Of a stretch of 64,000 bases of DNA, positions 41,402 to 50,869 are shown piece after piece. Position numbers and translations under genes: made by a program. Numbering within the stretch: position 1 is the first letter of the stretch; the number at the start of each line of letters is the position of its first letter. The stretch is from Parasulfuritortus sp036391875. GTDB lineage: Bacteria; Pseudomonadota; Gammaproteobacteria; Burkholderiales; Thiobacillaceae. Location of the stretch: assembly GCA_036391875.1 (NCBI GenBank), contig DASVZA010000016.1, forward strand, positions 124,001 through 188,000, read 5' to 3'. Under the pieces are notes generated by a model. The model was not told the origin of the DNA and made no database searches. It was given only the letters and a program-made list of their open reading frames with translations.

Positions 41402-42540
41402 CCCTGCACACCCCCGAGGCCAATCCGGCAAAGCGCAAACGCCAGCTGACCATCCTGGCCCTGATCTTCGCCGCCACGGGCCTAGCCTGGGCCGTCCACT
41501 GGTACATCCACGGCCGCACCCACGAGAGCACCGACGACGCCTACGTCGCCGGCAACCTGATCCGCATCACGCCCCGGGTGTCCGGCACCGTGGTCGCGGT
41601 GCTGGCCGACGACACCGACCACGTCAAGCAGGGCCAGGTCCTGGTCAAGCTGGACGACACCGACGCCCGCCTGGCCCTGGACAAGGCCGAGGCGGCCCTG
41701 GGCGAGACCGTGCGCCGGATCAGCCAGACCTTCGAGGCCCGCACCCAGCAGGCCGCCAATGTCGCCGTGAAGCAGCGCAACCTGGAGCAGGCCGAGGCCG
41801 ACCTGGCCCGGCGCGAACAGGCGGTCGCGGTCCAGGCCGTCTCCCGCGAGGAAACCGAACACGCCCTCGCCGCCCGCGACAAGGCCAAGTCCGAACTCGA
41901 ACTGGCCCGGGCCCAGTTGGCCGCCTCCGACGCCGCGGTGGCCGGCACCAGCGTGGAGACCCATCCCGCCGTGAAGCAGGCCGAAGCGCAGCTGCGCGAG
42001 GCCTGGCTGGCCCTCCAGCGCTGCCTGATCACGGCGCCCGAGAGCGGCCAGATCGCCAAACGCTCGGTCCAGGTCGGCCAGCAGGTCGCCCCGGGCACGC
42101 CGCTCATGGCCCTGGTGCCGATGAGCCAGCTCTGGGTCGAGGCCAACTTCAAGGAGGACCAGCTCAAGGGCATGGCCATCGGCCAGCCGGTGTCGCTGAC
42201 CTCCGACCTGTACGGCAGCGGCGTCACCCTGCACGGCACGGTGGCCGGCCTGTCGGCCGGCACCGGCAGCGTGTTCTCCCTGCTGCCGGCCCAGAACGCC
42301 AGCGGCAACTGGATCAAGATCGTCCAGCGCCTGCCGGTGCGCATCGCGCTCGATCCCAAGGACATGGCCGCGCACCCGTTGCGGGTCGGCCTGTCGATGA
42401 AGGTGGAAGTCGACACCGGCGCCCGCGGCAAAGCCGGCGAGCTGCCGCCCACCCGATACGTGACGCCGGTGGAGGATACCCGGGGCGCCGACGCGCTGAT
42501 CCGTGCCATCGTCAAGGCGAACCTGACCCGCCAGGGCTGA
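41398..42540 (+). CDS. emrA: HlyD-type membrane fusion protein (EmrA-like)
   Basis: A 380-aa periplasmic adaptor. One N-terminal helix (TILALIFAATGLAWAVHWYI) anchors it. ESTDDAYVAGNLIRITPRVS is the classic EmrA lipoyl-half motif, continued by GTVVAVLADDTDHVKQGQ. A long coiled-coil hairpin (about 80-200) leads to the second lipoyl half AWLALQRCLITAPESGQIAK and a beta-barrel (LWVEANFKEDQLKGMAIGQP). It links the MFS pump to the outer-membrane channel. It is coupled to both neighbours (4-nt overlap upstream, 9-nt gap downstream). Confidence 0.93.
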   Translation: MTLHTPEANPAKRKRQLTILALIFAATGLAWAVHWYIHGRTHESTDDAYVAGNLIRITPRVSGTVVAVLADDTDHVKQGQVLVKLDDTDARLALDKAEAALGETVRRISQTFEARTQQAANVAVKQRNLEQAEADLARREQAVAVQAVSREETEHALAARDKAKSELELARAQLAASDAAVAGTSVETHPAVKQAEAQLREAWLALQRCLITAPESGQIAKRSVQVGQQVAPGTPLMALVPMSQLWVEANFKEDQLKGMAIGQPVSLTSDLYGSGVTLHGTVAGLSAGTGSVFSLLPAQNASGNWIKIVQRLPVRIALDPKDMAAHPLRVGLSMKVEVDTGARGKAGELPPTRYVTPVEDTRGADALIRAIVKANLTRQG

Positions 42541-42549
42541 GCCTGGACC

Positions 42550-44073
42550 ATGGACCACAAGCCCCTGCACGGCACCCCGCTGTTCCTGCTGACCCTGGGC
42601 CTCAGCCTGGGTACCTTCATGCAGGTGCTGGACACATCGATCGCCAACGTGGCCCTGCCGGCCATGTCGGGCGACCTCGCCGTGAGCCCGAACCAGGGCA
42701 CCTGGGTCATCACCTCGTTCGCGGTCAGCAACGCCATCGCCCTGCCCTTGACCGGCTGGCTGTCTCGCCGCTTCGGCGACGTCCGCCTGTTCGTCGCCTC
42801 CACCCTGCTGTTCACCATCGCCTCCTGGCTGTGCGGCCTGGCGCCCACCTTGCCGCTGCTGATCGCCGCCCGGGTGCTGCAGGGCGCCGTGGCCGGGCCG
42901 ATGATCCCGCTCTCGCAAAGCCTCCTGCTCAGCAACTATCCGCCCGAGAAGAAGGGCCTGGCCCTGGCGCTGTGGTCGATGACGGTGATCGTCGCGCCCA
43001 TCCTGGGCCCGATCCTGGGCGGCTGGATCACCGACAACATCAGCTGGCCCTGGATATTCTTCATCAACCTGCCGGTCGGCATCGTCTCCGCCTTCCTGAC
43101 CTGGACCCTCATCGGCAAGCGCTCCAGCGCGACCCAGATCGTGCCGATCGACAAGGTCGGCCTGGTCCTGCTGGTGCTGGGCGTGGGCGCACTGCAGATC
43201 CTGCTCGACAAGGGCAACGACCTGGACTGGTTCGAATCGGGCACCATCGTCACTCTGGCCGTCATTTCGGTCGCGGCCCTGTGCGCACTGGTGATCTGGG
43301 AGCTGACCGACCGCCACCCGGTGGTCGATTTCCACCTGTTCGGCCAGCGCAACTTCCTGGTCGGCACCATCATCCTGAGCTTCGGCTACCTGGTGTTCTT
43401 CGGCAACGTGGTGGTCCTGCCGCTCTGGCTGCAGACCAACATGGGCTACACCGCCACCTGGGCCGGCCTGGCGGCGGCGCCGATCGGCCTGCTGCCGGTC
43501 TTCCTGTCCGCCGTGGTCGGCAAGAACATGCACAAGGTCGACCTGCGCGTATGGGCCACCTTCAGCTTCGCCGTTTTCGCCGCAGTGTCGTTCTGGAACA
43601 GCAATTTCAATTCCGACGTCACCTTCCAGCAGATCGTCATCCCGCGTCTGCTGATGGGTTTCGGCGTCGCCACCTTCTTCGTGCCGCTGACCGCGCTGAC
43701 CCTGTCCGGCATCCCGCACAACCAACTGCCCAGCGCCACCGGCCTGTCCAATTTCTCGCGCATCCTGGCCGGCAGCTTCGGCACCTCGCTCAGCATCACC
43801 CTGTGGGACCGGCGCGCCGACTTCCACCACAGCATCCTGGCCTCGCACATCTCGGCCTTCGACCCCTCGGCCGGCGATGTGTTCGGCAGCCTGTCCAATC
43901 CGGCCACCGACCCGGCCATGCTGAACCAGATGATCAACCAGCAGGCGGTGCTGATGGCCACCAACGACATCTTCTGGCTGTCCGGCTGCTTCTTCGTGGC
44001 GCTGATGCTGCTGGTCTGGCTGGCCCGGCCGCCGAAACATCCGGTACAGGCCGCGAACAGCGGCGCCCACTGA
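42550..44073 (+). CDS. emrB: DHA2 family MFS drug transporter (EmrB-like)
   Basis: A 507-aa proton antiporter with 14 membrane segments. FMQVLDTSIANVALPAMSGD is motif D1 of the DHA2 family, WLSRRFGDVRLFVAS motif A, and VAPILGPILGGWITDNISWP motif C, specific for drug antiporters. NDLDWFESGTIVTLA is typical of EmrB. It works with the adaptor and channel upstream to expel hydrophobic compounds across both membranes. The 232 bp after it (44074-44305) contain a GCCGC/GCGGC hairpin and a later T-run but no convincing terminator or gene. Confidence 0.94.
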   Translation: MDHKPLHGTPLFLLTLGLSLGTFMQVLDTSIANVALPAMSGDLAVSPNQGTWVITSFAVSNAIALPLTGWLSRRFGDVRLFVASTLLFTIASWLCGLAPTLPLLIAARVLQGAVAGPMIPLSQSLLLSNYPPEKKGLALALWSMTVIVAPILGPILGGWITDNISWPWIFFINLPVGIVSAFLTWTLIGKRSSATQIVPIDKVGLVLLVLGVGALQILLDKGNDLDWFESGTIVTLAVISVAALCALVIWELTDRHPVVDFHLFGQRNFLVGTIILSFGYLVFFGNVVVLPLWLQTNMGYTATWAGLAAAPIGLLPVFLSAVVGKNMHKVDLRVWATFSFAVFAAVSFWNSNFNSDVTFQQIVIPRLLMGFGVATFFVPLTALTLSGIPHNQLPSATGLSNFSRILAGSFGTSLSITLWDRRADFHHSILASHISAFDPSAGDVFGSLSNPATDPAMLNQMINQQAVLMATNDIFWLSGCFFVALMLLVWLARPPKHPVQAANSGAH

Positions 44074-44305
44074 ACTCCGGGCTGCAACCGGCCCGCTCTC
44101 TCGCGTTCGCCGCAACGCGGCCTCGGCCGCCATCGGGTGCGCCATTTTTTGTTTTCAGGCAAGCACGCGCTTGTCACACGTGGGCAACAGCTCCGCAGGC
44201 CAGGCACAAAAAGACGATGACCTTATCCTGAAAAGAAATAAGCGACGGCGATAATCCAGACCCGAAGTAGGGTCATAGTCAATTCGTACCACCGCCTCGC
44301 CCGTC

Positions 44306-46855
44306 ATGGACATGTCACACGCCTTAGCTTACGACCGCATCGCCGCTTTCCATGCCATCACCAACGATCCCCAATCGTCCCTGCTGGAAAAATGCAATGC
44401 CCTGCTGGAACTCGGCCAGCAGACCTTCGGCCTGGCGATCGCGCTGATCGCGCGCGTCCATGACGATGTCTATGAGGTAGTTGCCGCACACCCGTCCGAC
44501 GCGCGTCTGTTTCCCGGGGCGCGTTTCCCGCTTGCCCATACCTATTGCAGCGTCACCATCCGCTCCGACGAGCCGGTCGGCTTCGACCGCGCCACGGGCG
44601 GCGACTGGGAACTGCACCCCTGTTTCCGCGAATTTTGTCTGGAGGCCTATCTCGGTGCCGTGATCCGGGTCGACGGCAAGGCCTGGGGCACGGTCAGCTT
44701 CGCCAATTTCACCCCGACCGAGCATCCCCACCCCGAGCACGACTTCCTGTTCCTGAAGCTGATCGCCCAGTGGCTCGGCCAAGCCATCGAAGCCGAACTC
44801 CGCCAGGAAAGCCGGGCGGCACTCGAGGCGGAAGCGGCCACCGCCCGCCGGCAGGCCTTCTTCCGCGACATCGTCCATGCCATCGGCGAAGGCGTCTTGG
44901 CGGTCGACGCCGTCCCGCCGCACCGCATCCGTTTCGTCAACAGCGTGGCCGAGACCGTGATCGGCCATGCCGAAACCGATATCGTCGGCCTGGCGCTCGC
45001 CGATACGATCCGCATCGCGTCGCAAGGCGAAGCCGGGCTGCCGGCCCGGCTGGCCGAAAGCGGGCCGTTCGAAACCCTGGTCAGCACACCCTGGCGCAAG
45101 GAACCGTTTCCGATCGCATTCATCTCCGCCCGGCCGATCGCCCAGCCCGGCATGATCGTACTCACCTTCAGGGAAATGAGCGCCGAATGGCAGGACCGCG
45201 AAAACCTGCGCCTGGCCGAACAGGTATTCGAATACAGCCCCGAGGCCATCCTGGTCACCGATGCCGACGGCACCATCCTGCGCGTCAACCCCGCCTTCAC
45301 CCTCATCACCGGCTTCCGCCCGGAGGAAGCGATCGGCCGGAATCCGAGAATCCTGCGTTCCGGCCGCCAGGACGGAGCGTTCTATCAGGCGATGTGGCGC
45401 GACCTGCTGGAAAAGGGCCATTGGCACGGTGAGATCTGGGACAAGCGCAAGAGCGGCGAGATCTACCCGAAATGGCTGTGCATCAACGCCGTCCATCTGC
45501 CGGCCGGTGGGTTGCGCTTCGTCGCCCTGTTCGCCGATATCTCGGAACGCAAGGAACACGAACAGCGCATCGACTATCTGGCACATCACGACGTCCTGAC
45601 CGGCATGGCCAACCGCCGCCAACTTGAGGATCGCGCCGGCCACATCCTGGCCCGTACCCGGCACGACGATGCCGGCGTGGCGCTGCTGCTGATCGACATG
45701 GACCGCTTCAAGCCGATCAACGACCAGTTCGGCCATGCCATCGGCGACCAGTTGCTGGTCGAGGTCGCCCGCCGCCTGAACGGCTGCATACGGGTCAGCG
45801 ACGTGGTCGCCCGTCTGGGCGGCGACGAATTCGTCGTCCTGGTCGACCGCATCGGCCATATCCGCGATGTCGCCCAAGTGGCCGAGAAAATCCGGGGCGC
45901 CCTGGCCGCGCCCTACGAGATCGGCGGCCATTCGCTGCTCGCCTCCGCCAGCATCGGCATCAGCCTATGTCCGGCCGACGCGACCGACCTGACCGGACTG
46001 CTGGAGGCGGCCGATCTCGCCATGTACCAGGTCAAGCTGGACAGCGGCAACGGCTGGCGCTTCCATGAGGACAACATGGACGAAGCCGTCCGAGCCCGGC
46101 ACCAACTCGAAATCGACCTGCGCACTGCGCTCGAACTGGGCCAGTTCCGGCTCCATTACCAGCCCCAGTTTGACCTGGACGGCGCCCGCATCATTGCCTG
46201 GGAGGCCCTGTTGCGTTGGCAGCACCCGGTACACGGCCTGATCGAGCCGGAACGGTTCATCGCCCTGGCGGAGGAAACCGGTCTGATCGTTCCGATCGGC
46301 AAATGGGTGCTGGAAACGGCCTGCCGCGACGCCCTGACCTGGAACGGGCCGCGCAACGAAGAGGAAAGGATCGCCGTCAACGTTTCGGTCCGCCAGATCG
46401 AACACGAAAAGTTCGCCGACGACCTGGCCTCCATCCTGGCGCGCACCGGCTTGCCGGCCCGCCGCCTGGAACTGGAATTGACCGAAAGCGTGCTCATGGC
46501 CAATACGTCCCCGGTCCGGAAAAACATCGAGCAGATCAAAAAACTCGGCATCCGGTTGACGCTGGACGATTTCGGCACCGGCTACTCGACCTTCTCCAAC
46601 CTGACCCATTTCACGGTCGACCGGCTGAAAATCGACCGCAGCTTCATGGCCGATGTCAGCAAGCCGAGCAACGCGGCGATCATCGCCGCGGTCGTGTCGC
46701 TTGCCGCCGTCCTTCAGTTGGAGGTCGTTGCCGAAGGCGTGGAAACCGGCGATCAAATGGCGTTTCTGCTGGAAAAAGGCTGCCTGCGCGTTCAGGGTTT
46801 CCTATACGGCAGCCCGATCCCCAGCGACGAGGTGATGTGGTTCGGCATCAACTAG
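44306..46855 (+). CDS. GAF-PAS-GGDEF-EAL protein (c-di-GMP turnover)
   Basis: An 849-aa cytosolic protein. N-terminal GAF (about 15-165, VGFDRATGGDWELHPCF), two PAS-like regions (190-300; 305-425), GGDEF domain (430-590) and EAL domain (600-849). The cyclase motif GGDEF near residue 505 is intact, and GTP-site LLLIDMDRFKPINDQFGHAI is present. The EAL half has WEALLRW (residue 633), LTESVLMAN, LTLDDFGTGYS, LKIDRSF and VVAEGVE, so phosphodiesterase activity is expected. Proteins with both motifs complete are often bifunctional or governed by the sensor domains. No RxxD inhibitory site is evident five residues before GGDEF. It stands alone between the efflux operon and a TetR gene; its role may be to balance the HD-GYP regulator. 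Confidence 0.92.
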   Translation: MDMSHALAYDRIAAFHAITNDPQSSLLEKCNALLELGQQTFGLAIALIARVHDDVYEVVAAHPSDARLFPGARFPLAHTYCSVTIRSDEPVGFDRATGGDWELHPCFREFCLEAYLGAVIRVDGKAWGTVSFANFTPTEHPHPEHDFLFLKLIAQWLGQAIEAELRQESRAALEAEAATARRQAFFRDIVHAIGEGVLAVDAVPPHRIRFVNSVAETVIGHAETDIVGLALADTIRIASQGEAGLPARLAESGPFETLVSTPWRKEPFPIAFISARPIAQPGMIVLTFREMSAEWQDRENLRLAEQVFEYSPEAILVTDADGTILRVNPAFTLITGFRPEEAIGRNPRILRSGRQDGAFYQAMWRDLLEKGHWHGEIWDKRKSGEIYPKWLCINAVHLPAGGLRFVALFADISERKEHEQRIDYLAHHDVLTGMANRRQLEDRAGHILARTRHDDAGVALLLIDMDRFKPINDQFGHAIGDQLLVEVARRLNGCIRVSDVVARLGGDEFVVLVDRIGHIRDVAQVAEKIRGALAAPYEIGGHSLLASASIGISLCPADATDLTGLLEAADLAMYQVKLDSGNGWRFHEDNMDEAVRARHQLEIDLRTALELGQFRLHYQPQFDLDGARIIAWEALLRWQHPVHGLIEPERFIALAEETGLIVPIGKWVLETACRDALTWNGPRNEEERIAVNVSVRQIEHEKFADDLASILARTGLPARRLELELTESVLMANTSPVRKNIEQIKKLGIRLTLDDFGTGYSTFSNLTHFTVDRLKIDRSFMADVSKPSNAAIIAAVVSLAAVLQLEVVAEGVETGDQMAFLLEKGCLRVQGFLYGSPIPSDEVMWFGIN

Positions 46856-46883
46856 GCGACGCAAGACCATGACAGGCAGAAGG

Positions 46884-46931
46884 TTGTCGGTTCCGCGATG
46901 CTTGGCTATATCCACATTATTGGTAACCATT
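46884..46931 (+). promoter_or_regulatory. Promoter and palindrome before the tetR-like gene
   Basis: TTGTCG (46884-46889) and TATATC (46907-46912) are separated by 17 bases and match sigma70 consensus well. A near-palindrome ATTGGTAACCATT (46919-46931), centred on the middle A, covers the expected start point and could be an operator for autorepression. AAGGAAG lies before the ATG at 46966. Confidence 0.5.
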
Positions 46932-46965
46932 CTCATTTCCACACACCCCAATAAGGAAGCCGAAG

Positions 46966-47589
46966 ATGAAGAATAAAAACGGCACCCACCCTGCTTCAGA
47001 ACGCGGCAACGTCAGCCGACGCGACGACCTGCTGCAAGCCGCGGCCCGGCTCATGCGAACCAAAGGCTACGCGGCCACGACCATCCGCGACATTGCGGGC
47101 GCCGTCGGCATGGGCTCTGGCTCGCCCTTCTGCCATTTCCGCAACAAGCAGGAAATATTGAATGTGATCGCCATCCAGAGCATGGCGGGATTGCTGGCCG
47201 ATGCGGAACTGCTGCTGACCCGGGAAATGGCGCCGCGCGAACGGTTGCAGGCCCTGATGAAACTGCATGCCGCCTTCGTCCATGGTTCGGACAGCGATTT
47301 CACGGCGGTCATGCTGCATGAGTGGCACATCCTGCCGTTGGAGACGAAACAGCATCTCGAACAACTGATGCTGCGTTACGAAGCCATCTGGCAGCACTGC
47401 ATCGAGGCCCTGGACCACGCCGAGCATCTGAGCAACGACACCGCACTGTCCGTCCGCCTGATATTGGGCAGTCTGAACTGGTCGCTCAACTGGTTCCGCA
47501 GCGACCGGACCCAGGCCGCAGCGAGCGATCTGGCCGACGCAGCGGCATCGGTATTCCAGGTTGCGCCGGCGCCCGACATGCCGCCCTGA
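46966..47589 (+). CDS. TetR family transcriptional regulator
   Basis: A 207-aa regulator. Residues 18-65 contain the helix-turn-helix RDDLLQAAARLMRTKGYAAT and TIRDIAGAVGMGSGSPFCHF, followed by RNKQEILNVI. The C-terminal helical domain (70-200) is not recognisably drug- or fatty-acid-specific; LLLTREMAPRERLQALMKLH resembles regulators of the KstR2/FadR-like TetR_C group. A promoter with a palindrome lies just upstream, suggesting autorepression. The gene converges with the TPR-sulfotransferase gene, 18 bases apart. Its target is unclear, since neither neighbour is divergent. Confidence 0.88.
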   Translation: MKNKNGTHPASERGNVSRRDDLLQAAARLMRTKGYAATTIRDIAGAVGMGSGSPFCHFRNKQEILNVIAIQSMAGLLADAELLLTREMAPRERLQALMKLHAAFVHGSDSDFTAVMLHEWHILPLETKQHLEQLMLRYEAIWQHCIEALDHAEHLSNDTALSVRLILGSLNWSLNWFRSDRTQAAASDLADAAASVFQVAPAPDMPP

Positions 47590-47607
47590 CGGTTCGGCAA
47601 CCGCACT

Positions 47608-49443
47608 CTATCGCTCGTCGCCGACGATAGCGCGCAAAGGCTGCAGGTGTGCGGCGAAATGCTGCCAGCGGGCCACCGATGTCCGGTAGATGGGCGAACG
47701 GACCTGGGCCGCGCTGGCCGTCTTGACCAGGCCCGAACCGGCATGGAATTCGAGACAGGCCGGGTCCCAGGGCAGGCCGAGGTAAGCCAGCAGGCGCCGG
47801 GCCTGGCCCTCTGTGTCGGCCACCATCTCCTCATAGTGCAGATCGAGTATGCGCTCCGCCGGCAGGACTTCATGCCAGTGGCGCATCAGCCTCATGTAGC
47901 GCAGGTAGTAGCGCCCCAGCGTGCCCAGGTCGTTGGTGAAGTCCAGCCGGTTGCTGAACAGCTTGGTGAAGCAGGATAGGCAGGAATCCATCGGATCGCG
48001 CATGGCGTGAACGATGCGGGCGTTAGGCAGCGTCAGGTGGATGAGACCGAGAAAGAAGAAGTTGTCCGGCATCTTGTTGACGATGTAGCGCGCCGTCGGC
48101 GCAAGGCGCCGGGTATGCGCCAGGTAGTCCGCGCCGAGCGCCGCCAGTCGTTCCAGCGAGGCGACGGCCGCCCAATCTGTAAAACGCTCGTGGCCGTCGG
48201 CCCGTACGGCGGCATCGACCGCCCGGGCGAAGTCATCGATCTCGCCTGCGCCGTGCATCTCCGGCAGCGTGTTCAGCACACGCTCCAGCAACGTCGTGCC
48301 GGATCTGGGCATGCCGACGATGAACACGGGGATGCAGTCGCCGGCCGGCGCAGGCGTGCGGGCGGCAAGGAAATCGGCAGTGAACACGGCCATCACGTCC
48401 GCTGCCAGACGGTCGGCCGCGGCCTCGTCGTAGGGCCGCCGCTCATGCAGCAACCGGTTGCCCTCGGCATAGGCGGCGAACGCCTCGTCGTAGCGGCCGA
48501 TGTCCTCGCGCGCCTTGCCCAGGGCGAACAGCAGGCGGATGCGGTCGGCCTCGGGCACCTCGGCCAGCGGCATGGCTTCGAGCTGGAGCAGATGCGGATC
48601 GCCGGGCTGGTATTTGCGCACCGTCGACAGGTTGTGATGCGCCTCGGCGTAATCCGGCCGGACCCGGATGGCCGACTCGAATGCGGTGCACGCCTCGGCC
48701 AGCCGGCCCTGCTCGCTGTAGAGGGCGCCGAGATTGTTGTGCGCCTCGGCGTAGGCGGGCCGGAGCACGATGGCGCGGACGAAGCAGTCGGCCGCCTCGG
48801 CATGGCGGTCCAGGCGTTGCAGGACCAGGCCTCGGTTGTTGTGCGCCTCGGGAAAGGCCGGCTTGAGCGCGATCGCCCGATCGTAGCTGGCCAGCGCTGC
48901 CTGATGATTTTTCAGCGCCATGCAGGCATCGCCGCGGTTGTACCAGGCCTCGGCGAAATCCGGCCGGGCGTCGAGCGCGCGCTGGTAGTCGAGCAGGGCA
49001 TCGGCCGGACGGCCGAGTTCATTGAGGACGATGCCGCGGTTGTTCCAGGCATCGGCGAAATCGGGTGCCAACTGGACCGCTTTGGCGTAGCTGCGCAGCG
49101 CTTCGGCCAGCATGCCGGCACGCTGGAAGGCATTGCCCAGGTTGTTCCAGGCACCGGGCTGGTTCGGATCGAGGGTCAGAGAACGCTGCAGGAAGCGGAT
49201 ACTCTGCGCCCCGTCGCCCCGGTCGAGATGGAGTGCGCCCAGATTGCTCAGCAGACCGGGATCGTCCGGCAGGAAGGCACGCACCTTCTCGTAGCTGGCC
49301 CAGGCGGCATCGAGCTGACCGGCCTGGTGCAGTTGCAGGGCTCGGCCGAAAGCCGCATTCAGCTCGGCGGCGAGCTCCGGCGTCAGGGCGAGCGGTGCGC
49401 CGGCCGTTTGCGGCGCGTTGTCATCTGGAGCCTTCTCGTTCAT
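47608..49443 (-). CDS. TPR-repeat sulfotransferase
   Basis: A 611-aa protein. Residues about 25-300 are at least seven TPR units with recurring pattern FADAWNNRGIVLNELGRPAD. The sulfotransferase domain (about 360-590) has CIPVFIVGMPRSGTTLLERV, the PAPS 5'-phosphosulfate loop, and ARIVHAMRDPMDSCLSCFTK, the 3'-phosphate site with RDP-D-x-CLS. It would transfer sulfate from PAPS to a protein or glycan held by the TPR array. It lacks a signal peptide, so it is cytosolic. It follows the UMF1 transporter by 43 nt on the same strand. Which substrate it uses is unknown; a surface polysaccharide or secreted peptide is possible. Confidence 0.88.
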   Translation of the reverse strand: MNEKAPDDNAPQTAGAPLALTPELAAELNAAFGRALQLHQAGQLDAAWASYEKVRAFLPDDPGLLSNLGALHLDRGDGAQSIRFLQRSLTLDPNQPGAWNNLGNAFQRAGMLAEALRSYAKAVQLAPDFADAWNNRGIVLNELGRPADALLDYQRALDARPDFAEAWYNRGDACMALKNHQAALASYDRAIALKPAFPEAHNNRGLVLQRLDRHAEAADCFVRAIVLRPAYAEAHNNLGALYSEQGRLAEACTAFESAIRVRPDYAEAHHNLSTVRKYQPGDPHLLQLEAMPLAEVPEADRIRLLFALGKAREDIGRYDEAFAAYAEGNRLLHERRPYDEAAADRLAADVMAVFTADFLAARTPAPAGDCIPVFIVGMPRSGTTLLERVLNTLPEMHGAGEIDDFARAVDAAVRADGHERFTDWAAVASLERLAALGADYLAHTRRLAPTARYIVNKMPDNFFFLGLIHLTLPNARIVHAMRDPMDSCLSCFTKLFSNRLDFTNDLGTLGRYYLRYMRLMRHWHEVLPAERILDLHYEEMVADTEGQARRLLAYLGLPWDPACLEFHAGSGLVKTASAAQVRSPIYRTSVARWQHFAAHLQPLRAIVGDER

Positions 49444-49486
49444 GCCGGCGATTGTGGCATAACCGAAACCCGATGGCCCACTCGGC

Positions 49487-50785
49487 TCAGGCGAAGGCCG
49501 CCACCCGCTTCAGTGCCCGCCGGCGGCCGCGCCGCATGTCGACCGTCGCCAGCAAGGCCAGGCCGATCACGAAATAGATCGCCAGGGTGAGCATGGCGAA
49601 ACGGTAATTCCCGCCCGTCAGCCACACCGCCAGACCGTAGGTGACCGGGCCGAGGATCGACGACAGCTTGACCGCCAGCCCCCACAGGCCGAAGAACTCG
49701 GCCCGCCGGGCGTGCGGGCTGAGGTAGCCGACCAGCGCCCGGCCGGCCGACTGCGAGGTGCCCATGCACAGTCCGGCCAGGTTGGCGGCGATCCAGAAGC
49801 GCGTGGCATCGGTCGCCTGCCAGGCCAGGACGATGGTCGCCAGCCAGCCGACCAGGGTCAGGGCGACCGACAGCTTGTGGCCGAGCCGGTCCTGGAGGTG
49901 GCCGAAGGCCAGCGCGCCGACGGCGGCGGTAATGTTCACCACCATGACCAGCAGGATGGTCTGCTGGGTGGTGAAATGCATGGCCTGGTCGGCATAGACC
50001 GCGGCCAGGGTGATGACCGCCTGCACCCCTGCCTGGTAGAACACGATGCAGATCAGGAAGCGGGCCGCGTCCGGATAGTCGCGCAGGGTGCGCAGGGTGG
50101 CCAGCAGGTGGCCGTAGGCATCCTTGATCGGATGACCCTGCATGGCCTGCGGCGTGCCGCGCTCCTTCAGGAACAGGAAGGTCGGCAGGGCCGCCAGCAG
50201 GAACATGCCCGCGGTGATCCAGAGCGTCACCGGCACGAAGTCGTCGGCGCCCTGCCCTCTGGCCTGGGCCTGGCTGACCCAGCCCAGGCACAAGCCCAGG
50301 GTCAGCAGGCCGCCGATGTAGCCCAGCCCCCAGCCCCAGCCGGAGAGCCGGCCCATGCCCCGGCCGCGGGCCAGTTCGGGCAGGAAGCCGGCGATGATGT
50401 TCTCGCCGCTGCCGAAGAAGAAATTGCTGACCATGACCAGTCCCGCCGCCAGCCAGATGTCGCCCGGCCCGGCCCAGCCCAGCGCCACCGTCGCCGCAAC
50501 GCAGCCGAGCGTGGTCCAGAACAGCAGCTTCTTCTTCGCCAGGCGCAGGTCGGCATAGGCGCCGAGCGCCGGGGCACTGACCATGATCAGGGCATAGGAC
50601 ACCGCCAGGGCCGAGGTCCAGGCCAGGCTGGCCCAGGCGGCGTTGCCGGCGATGCGGCCGACGAAATAGGCGTTGAACACGGCCGTGATGACGACCGTGG
50701 TGTAACCCGAGTTGGCGAAGTCGAACATCGCCCAGGCCCAGGCCTCGACCTTGCCCACGCCGGGATTGAGCGTATTGGAGGACAC
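49487..50785 (-). CDS. UMF1/Atg22-like MFS transporter
   Basis: A 432-aa transporter with 12 membrane segments. AWAWAMFDFANSGYTTVVIT is the signature of the UMF1 (unknown major facilitator 1) family, followed by VFNAYFVGRIAG. LGYIGGLLTLGLCLGW and AALAFGHLQDRLGHKLSVAL match MFS motifs. Members include Atg22-like vacuolar amino-acid exporters in fungi; bacterial substrates are unproven. It lies between the accessory CHAT locus and the TPR-sulfotransferase on the same strand, 84 bp after the PGDYG-like gene. AATTCC-region before the ATG shows no strong ribosome site. Whether it belongs to the CHAT operon is uncertain. Confidence 0.87.
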   Translation of the reverse strand: MSSNTLNPGVGKVEAWAWAMFDFANSGYTTVVITAVFNAYFVGRIAGNAAWASLAWTSALAVSYALIMVSAPALGAYADLRLAKKKLLFWTTLGCVAATVALGWAGPGDIWLAAGLVMVSNFFFGSGENIIAGFLPELARGRGMGRLSGWGWGLGYIGGLLTLGLCLGWVSQAQARGQGADDFVPVTLWITAGMFLLAALPTFLFLKERGTPQAMQGHPIKDAYGHLLATLRTLRDYPDAARFLICIVFYQAGVQAVITLAAVYADQAMHFTTQQTILLVMVVNITAAVGALAFGHLQDRLGHKLSVALTLVGWLATIVLAWQATDATRFWIAANLAGLCMGTSQSAGRALVGYLSPHARRAEFFGLWGLAVKLSSILGPVTYGLAVWLTGGNYRFAMLTLAIYFVIGLALLATVDMRRGRRRALKRVAAFA

Positions 50786-50869
50786 GGTGGAATTCCCCGA
50801 AATTTGACCGGGCGAAAGCTTAGCGGGTAATTGTTGCTTTAAACAGGCAGACGCGCGTCGGCCATCCCG

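Noticed and set aside
41482..44145. An 887-codon minus-strand frame across the emrA-emrB genes
   Set aside because: Same antisense artefact; the plus-strand genes show complete EmrA and EmrB motifs and coupled starts.
44074..44305. Possible terminator after emrB
   Set aside because: A GCCGC/GCGGC hairpin and an ATTTTTTG run are both present but about 40 bases apart, so they do not form a rho-independent terminator.
48395..49365. Regular short repeats suggestive of a CRISPR or tandem array
   Set aside because: They are degenerate, about 102 bp apart, and translate into TPR units of the sulfotransferase.
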